Origin: Roseofilum casamattae BLCC-M143
GTDB taxonomy: Bacteria; Cyanobacteriota; Cyanobacteriia; Cyanobacteriales; Desertifilaceae
DNA length: 64,000 bases
Assembly (NCBI RefSeq): GCF_030068455.1
Contig: NZ_JAQOSQ010000014.1
Coordinates: forward strand, 82,726-146,725
Direction: 5' to 3'
Every line of letters begins with the position of its first letter. Position 1 is the first letter of the stretch. A program made the translations under genes and the position numbers. The notes under the pieces are model-generated. The model was not told the origin of the DNA. It worked only from the letters and a program-made list of their open reading frames with translations, and did no database searches. Of the stretch, positions 8,399-17,805 are shown one piece after another.

Positions 8399-10132
8399 AT
8401 GAAACCTCGGATTATCGTTTGCGGTCTCGGACGAACCGGATACACAATTTTTTCTTTACTCAGGCAACAGGGTGCATTGGTAATCGGGATTTCAACGGAA
8501 CCGATACCCGGCGAAGAGGAACGGACGATTGTTGGCGAGTTGCGCTCGGCTTCAACCTTGCTGAAAGCAGGGATTATCGATGCAGATACGTTGATTATTG
8601 CTACCCATGACGATGCGGAAAACTTGGCGATTTTGGTGCAAGCGCGGGTACTCAATCCAAAAATTCGGGTAATTAACCGCTTGTTTAATACCAATTTGGG
8701 CGATCGCCTCGATCGCACTCTCCCCCAGCATACTACCATGAGCGTTTCGTCCCTGGCGGCTCCAGTGTTCGTCTTTGCCGCTTTTGGCAATCAAGCCATC
8801 GGGCAACTGCAACTGTATAATCAAACCTGGCCGATTTATGAGGAATACATCGATTCTCATCATCCTTGGCAGGGGAAAAGCCTGACCGAATTATGGGAAA
8901 ACCCGAATCGGATGCTCATTTACTATTTACCCCACCATGGTAAAACCGATCTGATTTCGGCAGTAGCAAACCAGCGTACGTTGCAAGTTGGCGATCGCCT
9001 CATTTTAGCCGCCCAACCGAGTCCAAAACGTTCTCGAATCTCTGCGATCGCAAAACTCAGGAAATTTATCACCTATTTAGGGCAATTTCAACAGCACGTA
9101 CGCTCGTCTGTCCTCGTCACTTTGCTCTTACTTTCCACCATCTTAATTGCCACCTTTACCTACACTTGGATTAACTGGGAAATTTCCTTAGTAGATGCCC
9201 TATATTTCTCCGTCGGCATGATTACCGGAGCGGGGGGAAAAGAAGAAGTTGCCGAACAAGCTCCAGCCGCCGTGAAACTCTTTACCGCTGTCATGATGCT
9301 CGTCGGTGCGGGGATTGTCGGAATTGGTTACGCCTTACTTAACGATTGGGTACTCGGCACTCGATTTCGCAAATTATTAGAAACCGCACCCATTCCCAGC
9401 AAACATCATTTTATCGTATGTGGCTTAGGCGGAATTGGGATACAAATTGCCCGCCAACTCCATGACAAAGGCTACGATGTTGTCATTATTGAACCCGATA
9501 CGAACTGTCGATTTCTCAATACCGCTTACTCGCTTAAAATTCCCGTCATTCTCAGCGATGCCTGTTTGGCAACCACTCTGGAAACGGCAAATATCAACAG
9601 CGCGGAAGCGCTCTTTGCTGTCACCAGTAACGATACCATTAATCTCGAAATTTCCCTTACCAGTAAAAGTCTATCGTCCAAATTACCCGTCATTGTGCGC
9701 AACCAAGATCCCCATTTTGCGCGCTTATTTCAACAAGTCTTTGACTTTACTTCCGTACTCTCTCCCATCGACCTTGCCGCTCCTTCCTTTGCCGCCGCTG
9801 CCTTGGGAGGTAAAATTTTAGGCAATGGCATGACTGGCGATAGTTTGTGGGTGGCTCTGGCCGCTTTAATCACTCCCAGCCATCCATTTTGCGGTCAGCG
9901 GGTGCAAGAGGCGGCCATGCAAGCCGATTTTGTCCCGCTCTATTTGGAAACCACCTATGGCGAGACAATTCATAGTTGGAAACTGTTAGAAGCAACCCTA
10001 ACTCCTGGAGATGTTCTCTATTTAACAATGCCAGCCTCACAATTAGATCGCCTCTGGAGAACGAAATCATTGTCTTCAGCAATATCTCCAACAATTATCG
10101 CTCCGGAAAATTCTACCCTTGGAGTTGAATAG
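8399..10132 (+). CDS. RCK-2TM-RCK potassium channel-like / NAD-binding protein
   Basis: The 577-residue protein has an N-terminal TrkA-N (RCK) Rossmann domain with GLGRTG at residues 9-14, a TrkA-C-like region to about 215, two transmembrane helices (about 238-260 and 290-313) around a pore-loop segment, then a second RCK domain beginning FIVCGLGGIGIQ near residue 338 and a final TrkA-C-like part. This arrangement matches two-helix K+ channels with RCK domains at both ends. The pore loop reads GMITGAGGKEE where a K+ channel would have TVGYGD, so the canonical filter is missing and ion selectivity is doubtful. An in-frame upstream ATG at 8327 would add 24 residues that do not look like the family, so I prefer 8399. 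A paralogue lies at 49362-51434. Six bases separate the stop from the next gene. Confidence 0.8.
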   Translation: MKPRIIVCGLGRTGYTIFSLLRQQGALVIGISTEPIPGEEERTIVGELRSASTLLKAGIIDADTLIIATHDDAENLAILVQARVLNPKIRVINRLFNTNLGDRLDRTLPQHTTMSVSSLAAPVFVFAAFGNQAIGQLQLYNQTWPIYEEYIDSHHPWQGKSLTELWENPNRMLIYYLPHHGKTDLISAVANQRTLQVGDRLILAAQPSPKRSRISAIAKLRKFITYLGQFQQHVRSSVLVTLLLLSTILIATFTYTWINWEISLVDALYFSVGMITGAGGKEEVAEQAPAAVKLFTAVMMLVGAGIVGIGYALLNDWVLGTRFRKLLETAPIPSKHHFIVCGLGGIGIQIARQLHDKGYDVVIIEPDTNCRFLNTAYSLKIPVILSDACLATTLETANINSAEALFAVTSNDTINLEISLTSKSLSSKLPVIVRNQDPHFARLFQQVFDFTSVLSPIDLAAPSFAAAALGGKILGNGMTGDSLWVALAALITPSHPFCGQRVQEAAMQADFVPLYLETTYGETIHSWKLLEATLTPGDVLYLTMPASQLDRLWRTKSLSSAISPTIIAPENSTLGVE

Positions 10133-10138
10133 AGCAAT

Positions 10139-11422
10139 ATGGCTAAATTTTTGCACGTATCTGATGTCCATTTAGGATTCGATCGCTACGATAATGCGGA
10201 ACGAACCAAGGATTTCTTTTTTGCGTTTCAAGATGCTTTAGAAAAATACGCGATCGCCGAACACGTCGATTTTGTCATTATTGCCGGAGATTTATTCGAG
10301 CACCGACAAATTTTGCCCGCTACCCTCAATCAAGCTCAGTTGTGTTTAGAACAACTGCAACAAGCAAATATTCCCGTATTGGCGATCGAAGGCAATCACG
10401 ATAATCTACCCTATGGAACGCGCACGAGTTGGTTGCGTTATTTAGCCGATAATGGGTTGCTGATGTTATTAGAGCCAAACGAAGAGCAAGGTTACGATTG
10501 TTGGTCGGAAGAAACCCGGCGCGGCGGCTATATCGATCTCGACTGCAACGTCCGGGTTATTGGCTCGCGCTGGTACGGTGCGTCTGCTCCGAAAGCGATC
10601 GCGCAATTAGCCGAAGCCATTCAAGCATTACCTGCATCTCCCGAATACCAAGTCATGTTATTTCATCATGGATTAGAAGGACAAATTGCCCGCTATTCCG
10701 GAGCGCTGAAATATGATGAATTGCACCCGCTGAAAGAGGCAGGAATTGATTATTTAGCCTTGGGACATATTCATAAAAGCTATAGCGCTGAAGGCTGGAT
10801 TTTTAATCCGGGTTCGACGGAAGCGAACAGCATTGCTGAAGGACAAGACCAAAATCCACGAGGGGTTTATTTAGTTACTCTGGAAGAGGGGAAAATTGAG
10901 GCGCAGTTAAAGCGAGATTATTATCAACGTCCGATTATTCGCTTAAAAGTGGTGGCGAATAAACAGCAAACGCAAAGCGACATCGAAGCCGCAGCCGAGG
11001 AGATTGTCGAGCAGACCTTGAAGCGAAAGAAAAATTCGACGAAAAATGCGATCGTGGAATTGCGCCTTGAAGGACAATTAGGGTTTAATCGGTTGGATAT
11101 TAATACGCGCCAATTGCGGCAACGGTTGCACGAAAAAAGTCAGGCGCTGATTTTTCTGTTGAAATATGAGGTTACCGGAACCGAGTACGAAACGCCTTTA
11201 ACGAAAGGAGATAGCCCTCCAAAACGGGAGGAGATCGAACAGCAGGTGTTTGAGGATTTGCTCGCTGCTAATGTCAGCTATCAACAGGATGTCGTACGAT
11301 TGGCGAAAGGATTGCGATCGCTCAAACAGCAAGTGCTCGATAACGACCATCCTTCCGAGTCTTATCGGTTTGTGGAACAATTATTAGCCGATCGCGATCT
11401 CAATGCCACAGCAGAGAATTGA
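10139..11422 (+). CDS. SbcD/Mre11-family DNA repair metallophosphoesterase
   Basis: The 427-residue protein has the calcineurin-type phosphoesterase motifs in order: HVSDVHLG (residues 6-13), IIAGDLFEHR (near 47), EGNHDN (near 82), LFHHG (near 178) and ALGHIHKS (near 212). These bind two Mn ions in Mre11/SbcD nucleases. The C-terminal part, about residues 270-427, is a capping/accessory region of the SbcD type. A classical partner SbcC gene is not adjacent. It follows the channel-like gene by 6 bp and precedes the secreted-protein gene by 18 bp, so the three may form one transcript. Confidence 0.85.
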   Translation: MAKFLHVSDVHLGFDRYDNAERTKDFFFAFQDALEKYAIAEHVDFVIIAGDLFEHRQILPATLNQAQLCLEQLQQANIPVLAIEGNHDNLPYGTRTSWLRYLADNGLLMLLEPNEEQGYDCWSEETRRGGYIDLDCNVRVIGSRWYGASAPKAIAQLAEAIQALPASPEYQVMLFHHGLEGQIARYSGALKYDELHPLKEAGIDYLALGHIHKSYSAEGWIFNPGSTEANSIAEGQDQNPRGVYLVTLEEGKIEAQLKRDYYQRPIIRLKVVANKQQTQSDIEAAAEEIVEQTLKRKKNSTKNAIVELRLEGQLGFNRLDINTRQLRQRLHEKSQALIFLLKYEVTGTEYETPLTKGDSPPKREEIEQQVFEDLLAANVSYQQDVVRLAKGLRSLKQQVLDNDHPSESYRFVEQLLADRDLNATAEN

Positions 11423-11440
11423 GAATCAAGCAAAGAGGTA

Positions 11441-12787
11441 ATGATGGCACGGATACATCCACTCGCGATCGCCGCAGGATTGTCGGCCCTAGCTGGCTCG
11501 GTCTATTGGGCGGCCGTGGCAACCGAGTCCCCAACCCTCGATCGCGTCGCAGAAGTAACTGTATCTCTGGCGGAAGAAGATACCGTAGGCGGCTTCGATA
11601 CCGGAGGCACGATTACCCGCACGGAAGAGTTGGTATTTGCTCCAGGAGAAACGGAGAAAGTCATTGGCGGCGGCACGGTGGCCGCAGGAACTCTGCATCA
11701 ATACCGGTTCAAAGCGCCTCCAGGACAACAGTTGACCGTAGAGCTACAAGTCGAAAACAATAATGCGGCGTTCCAAGTCCAAGACCTAATCAAAATTGAC
11801 GCGCGCACCCGCTGGACGAACACCCTGAGCGAGTATCCGGCGATCGCAGCTCGGCGCTGGTCGGGAATGTTACCCAAAAGTGAGAATCGCCAGTTTCGCA
11901 TTCTCGTCGGGCCGACGGATAACCGCGATGCCTCTTATCTGATGCGAGTTGTATTAAACGATCGAAATATAAGTTCCGAGACCACTAAAAATAGAGATAA
12001 GGAAATCGGCCCCAGCAGCATCCCCAGTTTAAACGAGCAGTGGAAGAAGGAAACCGGTTTGCGCTATGGAGAAGTACGGCGGCGTCTTATCGCGCGCGGA
12101 TGGATTCCCCACACCATCGAAACCACGGGCCCCGCGCGCCACAGCGATCCTCTCGGACTCGTCAAAACAATGTACGGTCTGGGATACGAGGAAGTGGTCG
12201 ATTGTGCGGGTACGGGGTTAGCTCCCTGTCGCTTTGAGTTCGTCTATCGCGATCGCGCGTTGGACAACGGCCCCGTGCTGGCCGTCATTGCCACAGTGGC
12301 CAGTGGTCCCAATCCCGATCCCTATTTTGCCGGGATGAATCCCAATGCTTATGGCATCAATACCGAGTACGAAGAGCGCCCGTTTAATGCCGCTCTGTTC
12401 GCCGAAATCCAAAACGATGAGAATTTTTGCGGCGCCATTGGAACGTGTCCCGTATCGTCGCCCTATGTCTTGCATAATAGTCAGTCACAGTATGCTTTTG
12501 CCGATGTAGCGATCCTGGCTCGTGCTTATCCAGAGGGTGGCAATCGGTTGGTGGTGTTTCCCCGGAAACCAGTTTCCCGCGCCCAAGCTCTGCGGTATGC
12601 AGAAATTCTCGATCGCGACCAGACCATCGATTTGAGCGATCGCAATCGCCAACGGTATGATGGCGATCGACGGATTGAAAGCTATGCGGCTCCGGGAGAA
12701 GGGCCGCGCAACCTAATGCAACTGGTTTTAACCTTAAACGGGCAAGTATCGGAGATTAAGTTCACTAAACCGGGAAATCTGCTTTAG
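11441..12787 (+). CDS. Secreted cyanobacterial protein with PPC-like domain, function unknown
   Basis: The protein (448 residues) begins with a hydrophobic signal-like segment. Residues about 65-170 resemble a bacterial pre-peptidase C-terminal (PPC-like) beta domain (LHQYRFKAPPGQQLTVELQV). Residues about 200-265 contain the pattern YGEVRRRLIARGW ... VVDCAGTGLAPCRFEF, with two cysteines that could form a disulfide; I have seen this pattern in other predicted periplasmic cyanobacterial proteins but cannot name the family. The rest has no recognised motif. An AGAGG ribosome-binding site precedes two adjacent ATGs (11441 and 11444). It converges on the toxin-antitoxin operon with only a 2-bp gap. 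Confidence 0.7.
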   Translation: MMARIHPLAIAAGLSALAGSVYWAAVATESPTLDRVAEVTVSLAEEDTVGGFDTGGTITRTEELVFAPGETEKVIGGGTVAAGTLHQYRFKAPPGQQLTVELQVENNNAAFQVQDLIKIDARTRWTNTLSEYPAIAARRWSGMLPKSENRQFRILVGPTDNRDASYLMRVVLNDRNISSETTKNRDKEIGPSSIPSLNEQWKKETGLRYGEVRRRLIARGWIPHTIETTGPARHSDPLGLVKTMYGLGYEEVVDCAGTGLAPCRFEFVYRDRALDNGPVLAVIATVASGPNPDPYFAGMNPNAYGINTEYEERPFNAALFAEIQNDENFCGAIGTCPVSSPYVLHNSQSQYAFADVAILARAYPEGGNRLVVFPRKPVSRAQALRYAEILDRDQTIDLSDRNRQRYDGDRRIESYAAPGEGPRNLMQLVLTLNGQVSEIKFTKPGNLL

Positions 12788-12789
12788 GA

Positions 12790-13218
12790 CTAACTAATTT
12801 CGTCGAGCAGTTCAGTTGCTTCTTTCCATTCAGAGACTCTACCATCTTTGTAAACTTTTGCAATAAATGGAGCAGGATGTTTTTCGACAAATTTCAACAT
12901 CGAGTTGAGAGCATCCCGAAAGGCGATCGCTGTTTGTTCTCCCGTAAGGTTTTTTGAGGCCAGGGTAAACATCCGAACTCCTACACGGGCGACCGCTTGA
13001 CGCTCTGAGGTATTTCTCGCAATACGAGCATCTTTAGTCAGAATAATCCAACCCCATTGACCGATTTTCGGGAGCCAACACAGATCCGGTGTATCTTGGT
13101 CAAAATGGTCGTCATGAATTTCGACAGTGATTCCTGTTTCCGCGAGCATTTCTGCAATAGGATGTTTACCAAGACAGCGATCGATAAAGAAAACAGTTTG
13201 CTTCGGCCCTTGATTCAT
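12790..13218 (-). CDS. PIN-like toxin (DUF5615/VapC45-type) of a toxin-antitoxin pair
   Basis: This 142-residue protein looks like a PIN-like nuclease of the DUF5615/Mut7-C-related group: FFIDRCLG near the N-terminus, acidic residues in QDTPDLCW near residue 45, and IILTKDARIARN near 60, giving the expected conserved acidic set. Such proteins pair with DUF433 antitoxins, as in the VapBC45 arrangement of Mycobacterium. Its ATG overlaps the stop of the upstream DUF433 gene by 4 bp, so translation is likely coupled. RNase activity is inferred from the family. Confidence 0.75.
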   Translation of the reverse strand: MNQGPKQTVFFIDRCLGKHPIAEMLAETGITVEIHDDHFDQDTPDLCWLPKIGQWGWIILTKDARIARNTSERQAVARVGVRMFTLASKNLTGEQTAIAFRDALNSMLKFVEKHPAPFIAKVYKDGRVSEWKEATELLDEIS

Positions 13219-13931
13219 GCAGCAATGCGACTGTAACGACTTTCACAACGAATCGCTTCTTCTATTTTCTCGAGATCGCATTCGTAATCAGAGGCAAGTT
13301 GTTCGTAGGAATCTCCTGCCCAAAATCTCTCGGCGATAATATCTGTCGTAATTCCCGTGCCTGCAATGACCATTCTCCCAAAAGCAATACGCGGATCGAT
13401 CGCAACAATTCTGGGATTATCGCGCTCTTCATTACGCGTGAAAGGAAATAGTTTAATCGCCAAGCCTTTATCATCGGGTTCGATACGTTCTAGGTGTGCT
13501 TTGATTGCACTTTTGAGACTCATTTGACGTTGTTCTGAAGCATTAATGAGTTGGCCATAGCGTTCGATAAATAGATCGACACCGTCAGTCAAAAATATTT
13601 GGTGAGCCAGAGGATAAAGAATCTTAAATTCTTTGTCAATGTAATCCAATGCCGTGCGGACTTTCCCTAGGTTAATTTTATGATGTTGGCGAATCGCTCT
13701 GAGCACGTGGATCTCAATCAGATTGATGAAAGTGAGCCTGAGTGGTTTTCGATGCTTCGTTACAATGACGGGTTCAAATTTTCGATGACCCTGGGTGACG
13801 CGGTATCTGCTGCCAACCGTCCAAGAGCGAATGGTAGAGACTGGGATATTTAGGTAGCGCGCTGCGTCCCCAGCAGAATAGTTGGGGATTTCGCGTGGAT
13901 CTTTGCCGCCGTAGATATCGATCGCTCTCAT
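13215..13931 (-). CDS. DUF433 antitoxin with N-terminal helix-turn-helix (VapB45-type)
   Basis: Residues about 17-45 (YSAGDAARYLNIPVSTIRSW) form a MerR-like helix-turn-helix, suited to DNA binding at its own promoter. Residues about 175-235 are a DUF433 domain (VIAGTGITTDIIAERFWAGD, then YEQLASDYECDLEKIEEAI). A HTH plus DUF433 protein directly before a PIN-like toxin is the known VapB45-type antitoxin layout. Being first in the operon and carrying a DNA-binding domain suggests autoregulation. The ATG at 13931 is the first in frame. Confidence 0.75.
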   Translation of the reverse strand: MRAIDIYGGKDPREIPNYSAGDAARYLNIPVSTIRSWTVGSRYRVTQGHRKFEPVIVTKHRKPLRLTFINLIEIHVLRAIRQHHKINLGKVRTALDYIDKEFKILYPLAHQIFLTDGVDLFIERYGQLINASEQRQMSLKSAIKAHLERIEPDDKGLAIKLFPFTRNEERDNPRIVAIDPRIAFGRMVIAGTGITTDIIAERFWAGDSYEQLASDYECDLEKIEEAIRCESRYSRIAA

Positions 13932-14017
13932 CTCACTTTAGTTTGGGTCTAATTTTATTTTAGAGCAAAATGCAGTGTTACGCATAATCTCAAATTTCGT
14001 CAATGTTTTTTGCAACT

Positions 14018-14923
14018 TCAGAGAGTTTGACATGTCCAAGCTAACTTGGCCGCGCCAACCATACCTGCCTGATTCCCTAACTCAGCCACTAAAATCTCTA
14101 ATCCTTCGCGAGATGTTGGCAAAACGCGCTGCTCGACTTCAGCTAATGTTGCCGGGATAAAAAAGGAAAAACTTTTACTAATTCCGCCGCCAATTACGAT
14201 CGCCTCTGGGGTAAAAATATAGATTAAATTTGCCAATCCGGCTCCCAAGCGATGGCCGTAATTGTGCCAAAACTCCAAGGCTTGGCGATTGCCGGATTCG
14301 GCTAAATGACCTAACTTTTGCGGATCGAGTTTGGAACGCCGGCGAATTGCTGGAATCGAGAGTTGCTGTTCTAAAGAGCCTCGGTTACCACTATTACATT
14401 CATGTCCGTACATTTCCACGGTCATCAAGCCTAATTCTCCGGCCGTACCGTGGCGACCGGTAAATAGTTCGCCATTGAGGATAATTGCCCCACCCACTCC
14501 CGTTCCCAGGGTGAGCAGGAGCATATCGTGGTAGGAGCGTCCCGCACCGATCCAAAATTCCCCCAATCCCGCACAGTTGGCATCATTTTCCAGAATGACC
14601 GGTCGTCCGGTGGTCTCTTCCAGCCAAGGAGCGAGGGGAACGTCTTTCCAGTTGGATAAGTTAATTGCAATGCGAGAAATTTTACCCGATTTATCTACGG
14701 GACCGGGGACGCCAATGCCGATCGCCAAACACTCCTTTTGCGGATCTAATGTTGCGATCGCCTCTGCCACAGCAGCAACTACGGCTTCTGGGGTTGCCGG
14801 TTGTGGTGTATCGATAGTGAGTGACTGCTGACAAGTGCCTTGGCGATCGAACCGACCGAGTTTAATCCCCGTTCCGCCAATATCAATACCAATAACTTCT
14901 GCGATCGCATCTAATGTATCCAT
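14018..14923 (-). CDS. ROK-family sugar kinase (glucokinase-like)
   Basis: The 301-residue protein has the ROK pattern: phosphate-binding IGIDIGGTGIKLGRFD at residue 12, sugar-binding ENDANCAGLGEF near residue 110, LGTGVGGAIILNG, and GHECNSGNRGSLEQ. In most ROK kinases the last motif is CxCGxxGCxE and binds zinc; here two of the three cysteines are serine. I suspect this is usual in cyanobacterial glucokinase-like ROK proteins, but cannot check. It probably phosphorylates glucose at the start of glycolysis or after glycogen breakdown. It lies 48 bp downstream of the polyA-polymerase fusion gene on the same strand. Confidence 0.85.
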   Translation of the reverse strand: MDTLDAIAEVIGIDIGGTGIKLGRFDRQGTCQQSLTIDTPQPATPEAVVAAVAEAIATLDPQKECLAIGIGVPGPVDKSGKISRIAINLSNWKDVPLAPWLEETTGRPVILENDANCAGLGEFWIGAGRSYHDMLLLTLGTGVGGAIILNGELFTGRHGTAGELGLMTVEMYGHECNSGNRGSLEQQLSIPAIRRRSKLDPQKLGHLAESGNRQALEFWHNYGHRLGAGLANLIYIFTPEAIVIGGGISKSFSFFIPATLAEVEQRVLPTSREGLEILVAELGNQAGMVGAAKLAWTCQTL

Positions 14924-14970
14924 AGATAAGGGGTGTTTGGTGTAATTTAGCCCGCTATTGCGATAGCGAA

Positions 14971-17805
14971 CTATAACGGAAAATGGCGTTCCAAAAATAC
15001 TCGAGCGCTGGCATCATCGCAAATTATACCATCTAAGGTGGCTTCTCGGAGTTTATCTAAAATAATCTTAAACTCGCGACCCGGCTTATACCCCAGTTGC
15101 TTCAAATCGTTGCCATTTAAAATGGGTTTCACCCGAGACAATTTATAGAGATATTTCCACAGTTTTTTGCGCGGCTGACGCTCCATTTCCAGACCGAGTA
15201 AAATCAATGTTGGCAATGAATAGGCTTGCAGAAGTTGAACAATTTGGCTGGGGAGATCGCACTCTACTAATTGGCTCCGAATCTTGAGTTTATCTGTCTC
15301 CAGAGCTTGCAAGCGAGCAATACTATCGGAAGGAAGCTGAAAACCGGAAGCAACGCGATCGCGATATTCCGCAGCAAGATGGGCAATTATGACTTCTAAA
15401 AGCAACTGCCAATAGGGAGGTAAGGAACGCAAACTCTCCAAGGAAAATCGATGCCAGCAGCGATCGAGAAAACAGAGCTTTTTCCAAAGTACTGGAGTTA
15501 AGGATAAACTGGAATGAATGCATTGCAGAGCGTCCAAGTTTCCCAATAGTTGAATTGCGGGTTTCCAATAGGCGGTTTCTAGCAGATAGTGGAGTTCATT
15601 TTTCAGGCGAGTTTGTAAGGCAGGCGCTCGCTTATTTTCCGTTAAAGAACTATCGTAAACGCCACTGGCGATCGCATAGCGGATATAACCTTCTGTTTGC
15701 TCCTCTAAAGCAAACCCTAAGCGAATCGCAAAACGAACGGCGCGATAAATCCGAGTTGGGTCTTCAATAAAACTATTGGCATGGAGAACCCGAATCAGTT
15801 TATCTTCTAAATCCACCATACCGCCAAAGAAATCCAATAACTCTCCAGTCCGTGGAGAGTTCAGCCGCAAAGCCAAAGCATTGATCGTAAAATCCCGACG
15901 ATATAAATCTTGGCGAATCGAACTCGCTTCCACTTGCGGATTAGCTGCAGGATAGGGATAAAACTCAGTGCGCGCCGTGGCAATATCAATCCAAAGATTG
16001 CCTAAATTGGGGTCATTGTGCCAGAGAACTGCCGCCGTTTGAAATTGACCGTGAACTTGCAATCGTGCCTGGGGATAATATTCGCATAAAACTTTCGCTA
16101 AAATAACGCCTGCACCGGTTAGAGAAGCGCGATCGCCTTTCAGTTCTTCATTGCGAGATTGATGGTGGCCGTCTACCACCAAATCGATATCTTGCAGTTG
16201 AATATCTCCCGGAACCACAGCATTTTTATCGCTCAATCCTAATAATAAATCTCGAACCGCTCCGCCAACTAAATACAAATGCCAACCGCGCTCTTGAGCA
16301 GCTCTAGCAGCTCGTTCTAAAACCTCTCGCAACTGGACAGTCAAGCTCTGTTGAAAAACCCGATCGGTTACTTCCGGCAAATAACAGAACTTGCGTCGAT
16401 TCAGTCGATCGTCTGGAGGATAAGTATTGCCGGTTTCGCGCAAATGCAATTGCCGCAACACATCCGTACGAGTAACAATTCCGACTAAATCTTCGCCATC
16501 TAAAACCGGCAATCGACCAATATCGTAAGTCACCATTAATGACTCAATTTCCGGCAACGATGTCTCTGGCGCAATTGTTTTTAACTGTGGAGTCATGTAC
16601 CCTTTTACCGGAGCATGAGCAAACCCATGATGCAATGCCAGATCTAAATCTCGACGGGAAATAATCCCTGCCAAACGTCCTTGCTCGTTGACCACCGACA
16701 GTCCGGAATGACCGTAGCGCAACAAAATACGCGCCGCTTCGCCAACCGTGGTTTGCGGCAGAATGGCGCGCACTGGCGAGGACATCAGCTCCCGCGCGGT
16801 TAGAGCTGGCGGCACTTGCTGGCACAATTGTTCGACCAACTCCGCAAACGTTTGTTCTACGTTAGAGCTGCGCAGGCTCGCTGAGGCAGCCTGAGCGTGT
16901 CCTCCTCCGCCCAGAGGAGCGAAGAGATCGGGGAGATTGAGGGGGGAGCGGTGCGCTCTGCCAATGACGGTTAGTCGCCGTTCTAAGGGCGATTCCGAGG
17001 ACATTTCATACCAGGTTCCGAAGAGCAAACCATCGCTATGAGTCAGCCGCATCAGTCGCGAGGCCACGCTCGACAACCCCGGTACAAATCCTGGAGTTGG
17101 TAATAAGACCCAAGATAAGTTGTATCCCTGTTGCGAAATCGTTTGCAAGCGATCGAGGGCGAGGGTGAGCAGTTCTTGCAGCTCGGTGGATAAACCGGGT
17201 TCGACATAATCTCCCAGAACGGATAAGCTGGCTCCCTGGGTCATTAACCAGGCGAGGGCAAGGGCATCTCTCGGAGTGCTAGAGTCAAAGGTCAGGGAAC
17301 CGGTATCGACGTGAATGCCCAATGCCATCACCGTGGCTTCGGCGGGAGTTAAGATAATTTCACTGTCGGGAAACTGCTGCTGCAAACGTTCGACAACCAG
17401 TGTTGTTGTAGCTCCAACCGGTTCAACGATCGCTTCTGCGACGGGAATATCGGTATCGGTTTCCATGTGGTGGTCGTAGAGTTCCACCTGTTGTACGTGG
17501 GGCAGATCGAACCATGAGGAAACGGGGCCGAGGCGATCGCGCTGTTGAGTATCGACGACAATTAAACGGCGGATTTGCTCCAGATTAACCGATCGCCGCT
17601 CGATCAGGGCGTACTCATCGCGATGAAAGGCCAAAAATTCGCGCACCGTGGGATGGCATCCCCCTGCCAACACTATCTGTGCTCCCGGTTTCAGGCGAGT
17701 TAATCCCACGGCAGCACCAAGGGCGTCGAAGTCAGCAGTGGTATGGCATAAAATTAAATCCACGATCGGGTTACCGAGGCGCGCGATCGCCAAGCAACTC
17801 TCCAT
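14971..17805 (-). CDS. DHH-CBS-polyA polymerase fusion (tRNA nucleotidyltransferase-like)
   Basis: This large protein (944 residues from the ATG at 17805) joins three modules. Residues about 10-330 are a DHH/DHHA1 phosphoesterase ([41 protein letters not shown]). Residues about 340-460 are two CBS domains ([12 protein letters not shown] and [12 protein letters not shown]). From about 510 on is a class II tRNA nucleotidyltransferase/polyA polymerase head with [19 protein letters not shown] and [11 protein letters not shown], followed by the RNA-binding domain ([12 protein letters not shown]). This composite is known in cyanobacteria and is thought to add A residues to tRNA. A TTG at 17895 would lengthen it within purM; I prefer the ATG, which still overlaps purM by 35 bp. 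Confidence 0.85.
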   Translation of the reverse strand: MESCLAIARLGNPIVDLILCHTTADFDALGAAVGLTRLKPGAQIVLAGGCHPTVREFLAFHRDEYALIERRSVNLEQIRRLIVVDTQQRDRLGPVSSWFDLPHVQQVELYDHHMETDTDIPVAEAIVEPVGATTTLVVERLQQQFPDSEIILTPAEATVMALGIHVDTGSLTFDSSTPRDALALAWLMTQGASLSVLGDYVEPGLSTELQELLTLALDRLQTISQQGYNLSWVLLPTPGFVPGLSSVASRLMRLTHSDGLLFGTWYEMSSESPLERRLTVIGRAHRSPLNLPDLFAPLGGGGHAQAASASLRSSNVEQTFAELVEQLCQQVPPALTARELMSSPVRAILPQTTVGEAARILLRYGHSGLSVVNEQGRLAGIISRRDLDLALHHGFAHAPVKGYMTPQLKTIAPETSLPEIESLMVTYDIGRLPVLDGEDLVGIVTRTDVLRQLHLRETGNTYPPDDRLNRRKFCYLPEVTDRVFQQSLTVQLREVLERAARAAQERGWHLYLVGGAVRDLLLGLSDKNAVVPGDIQLQDIDLVVDGHHQSRNEELKGDRASLTGAGVILAKVLCEYYPQARLQVHGQFQTAAVLWHNDPNLGNLWIDIATARTEFYPYPAANPQVEASSIRQDLYRRDFTINALALRLNSPRTGELLDFFGGMVDLEDKLIRVLHANSFIEDPTRIYRAVRFAIRLGFALEEQTEGYIRYAIASGVYDSSLTENKRAPALQTRLKNELHYLLETAYWKPAIQLLGNLDALQCIHSSLSLTPVLWKKLCFLDRCWHRFSLESLRSLPPYWQLLLEVIIAHLAAEYRDRVASGFQLPSDSIARLQALETDKLKIRSQLVECDLPSQIVQLLQAYSLPTLILLGLEMERQPRKKLWKYLYKLSRVKPILNGNDLKQLGYKPGREFKIILDKLREATLDGIICDDASARVFLERHFPL

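Noticed and set aside
14953..14968. CGCTAT/ATAGCG hairpin as a terminator
   Set aside because: Six-bp stem with HIP1-like sequence and no T-run on either side; too weak.
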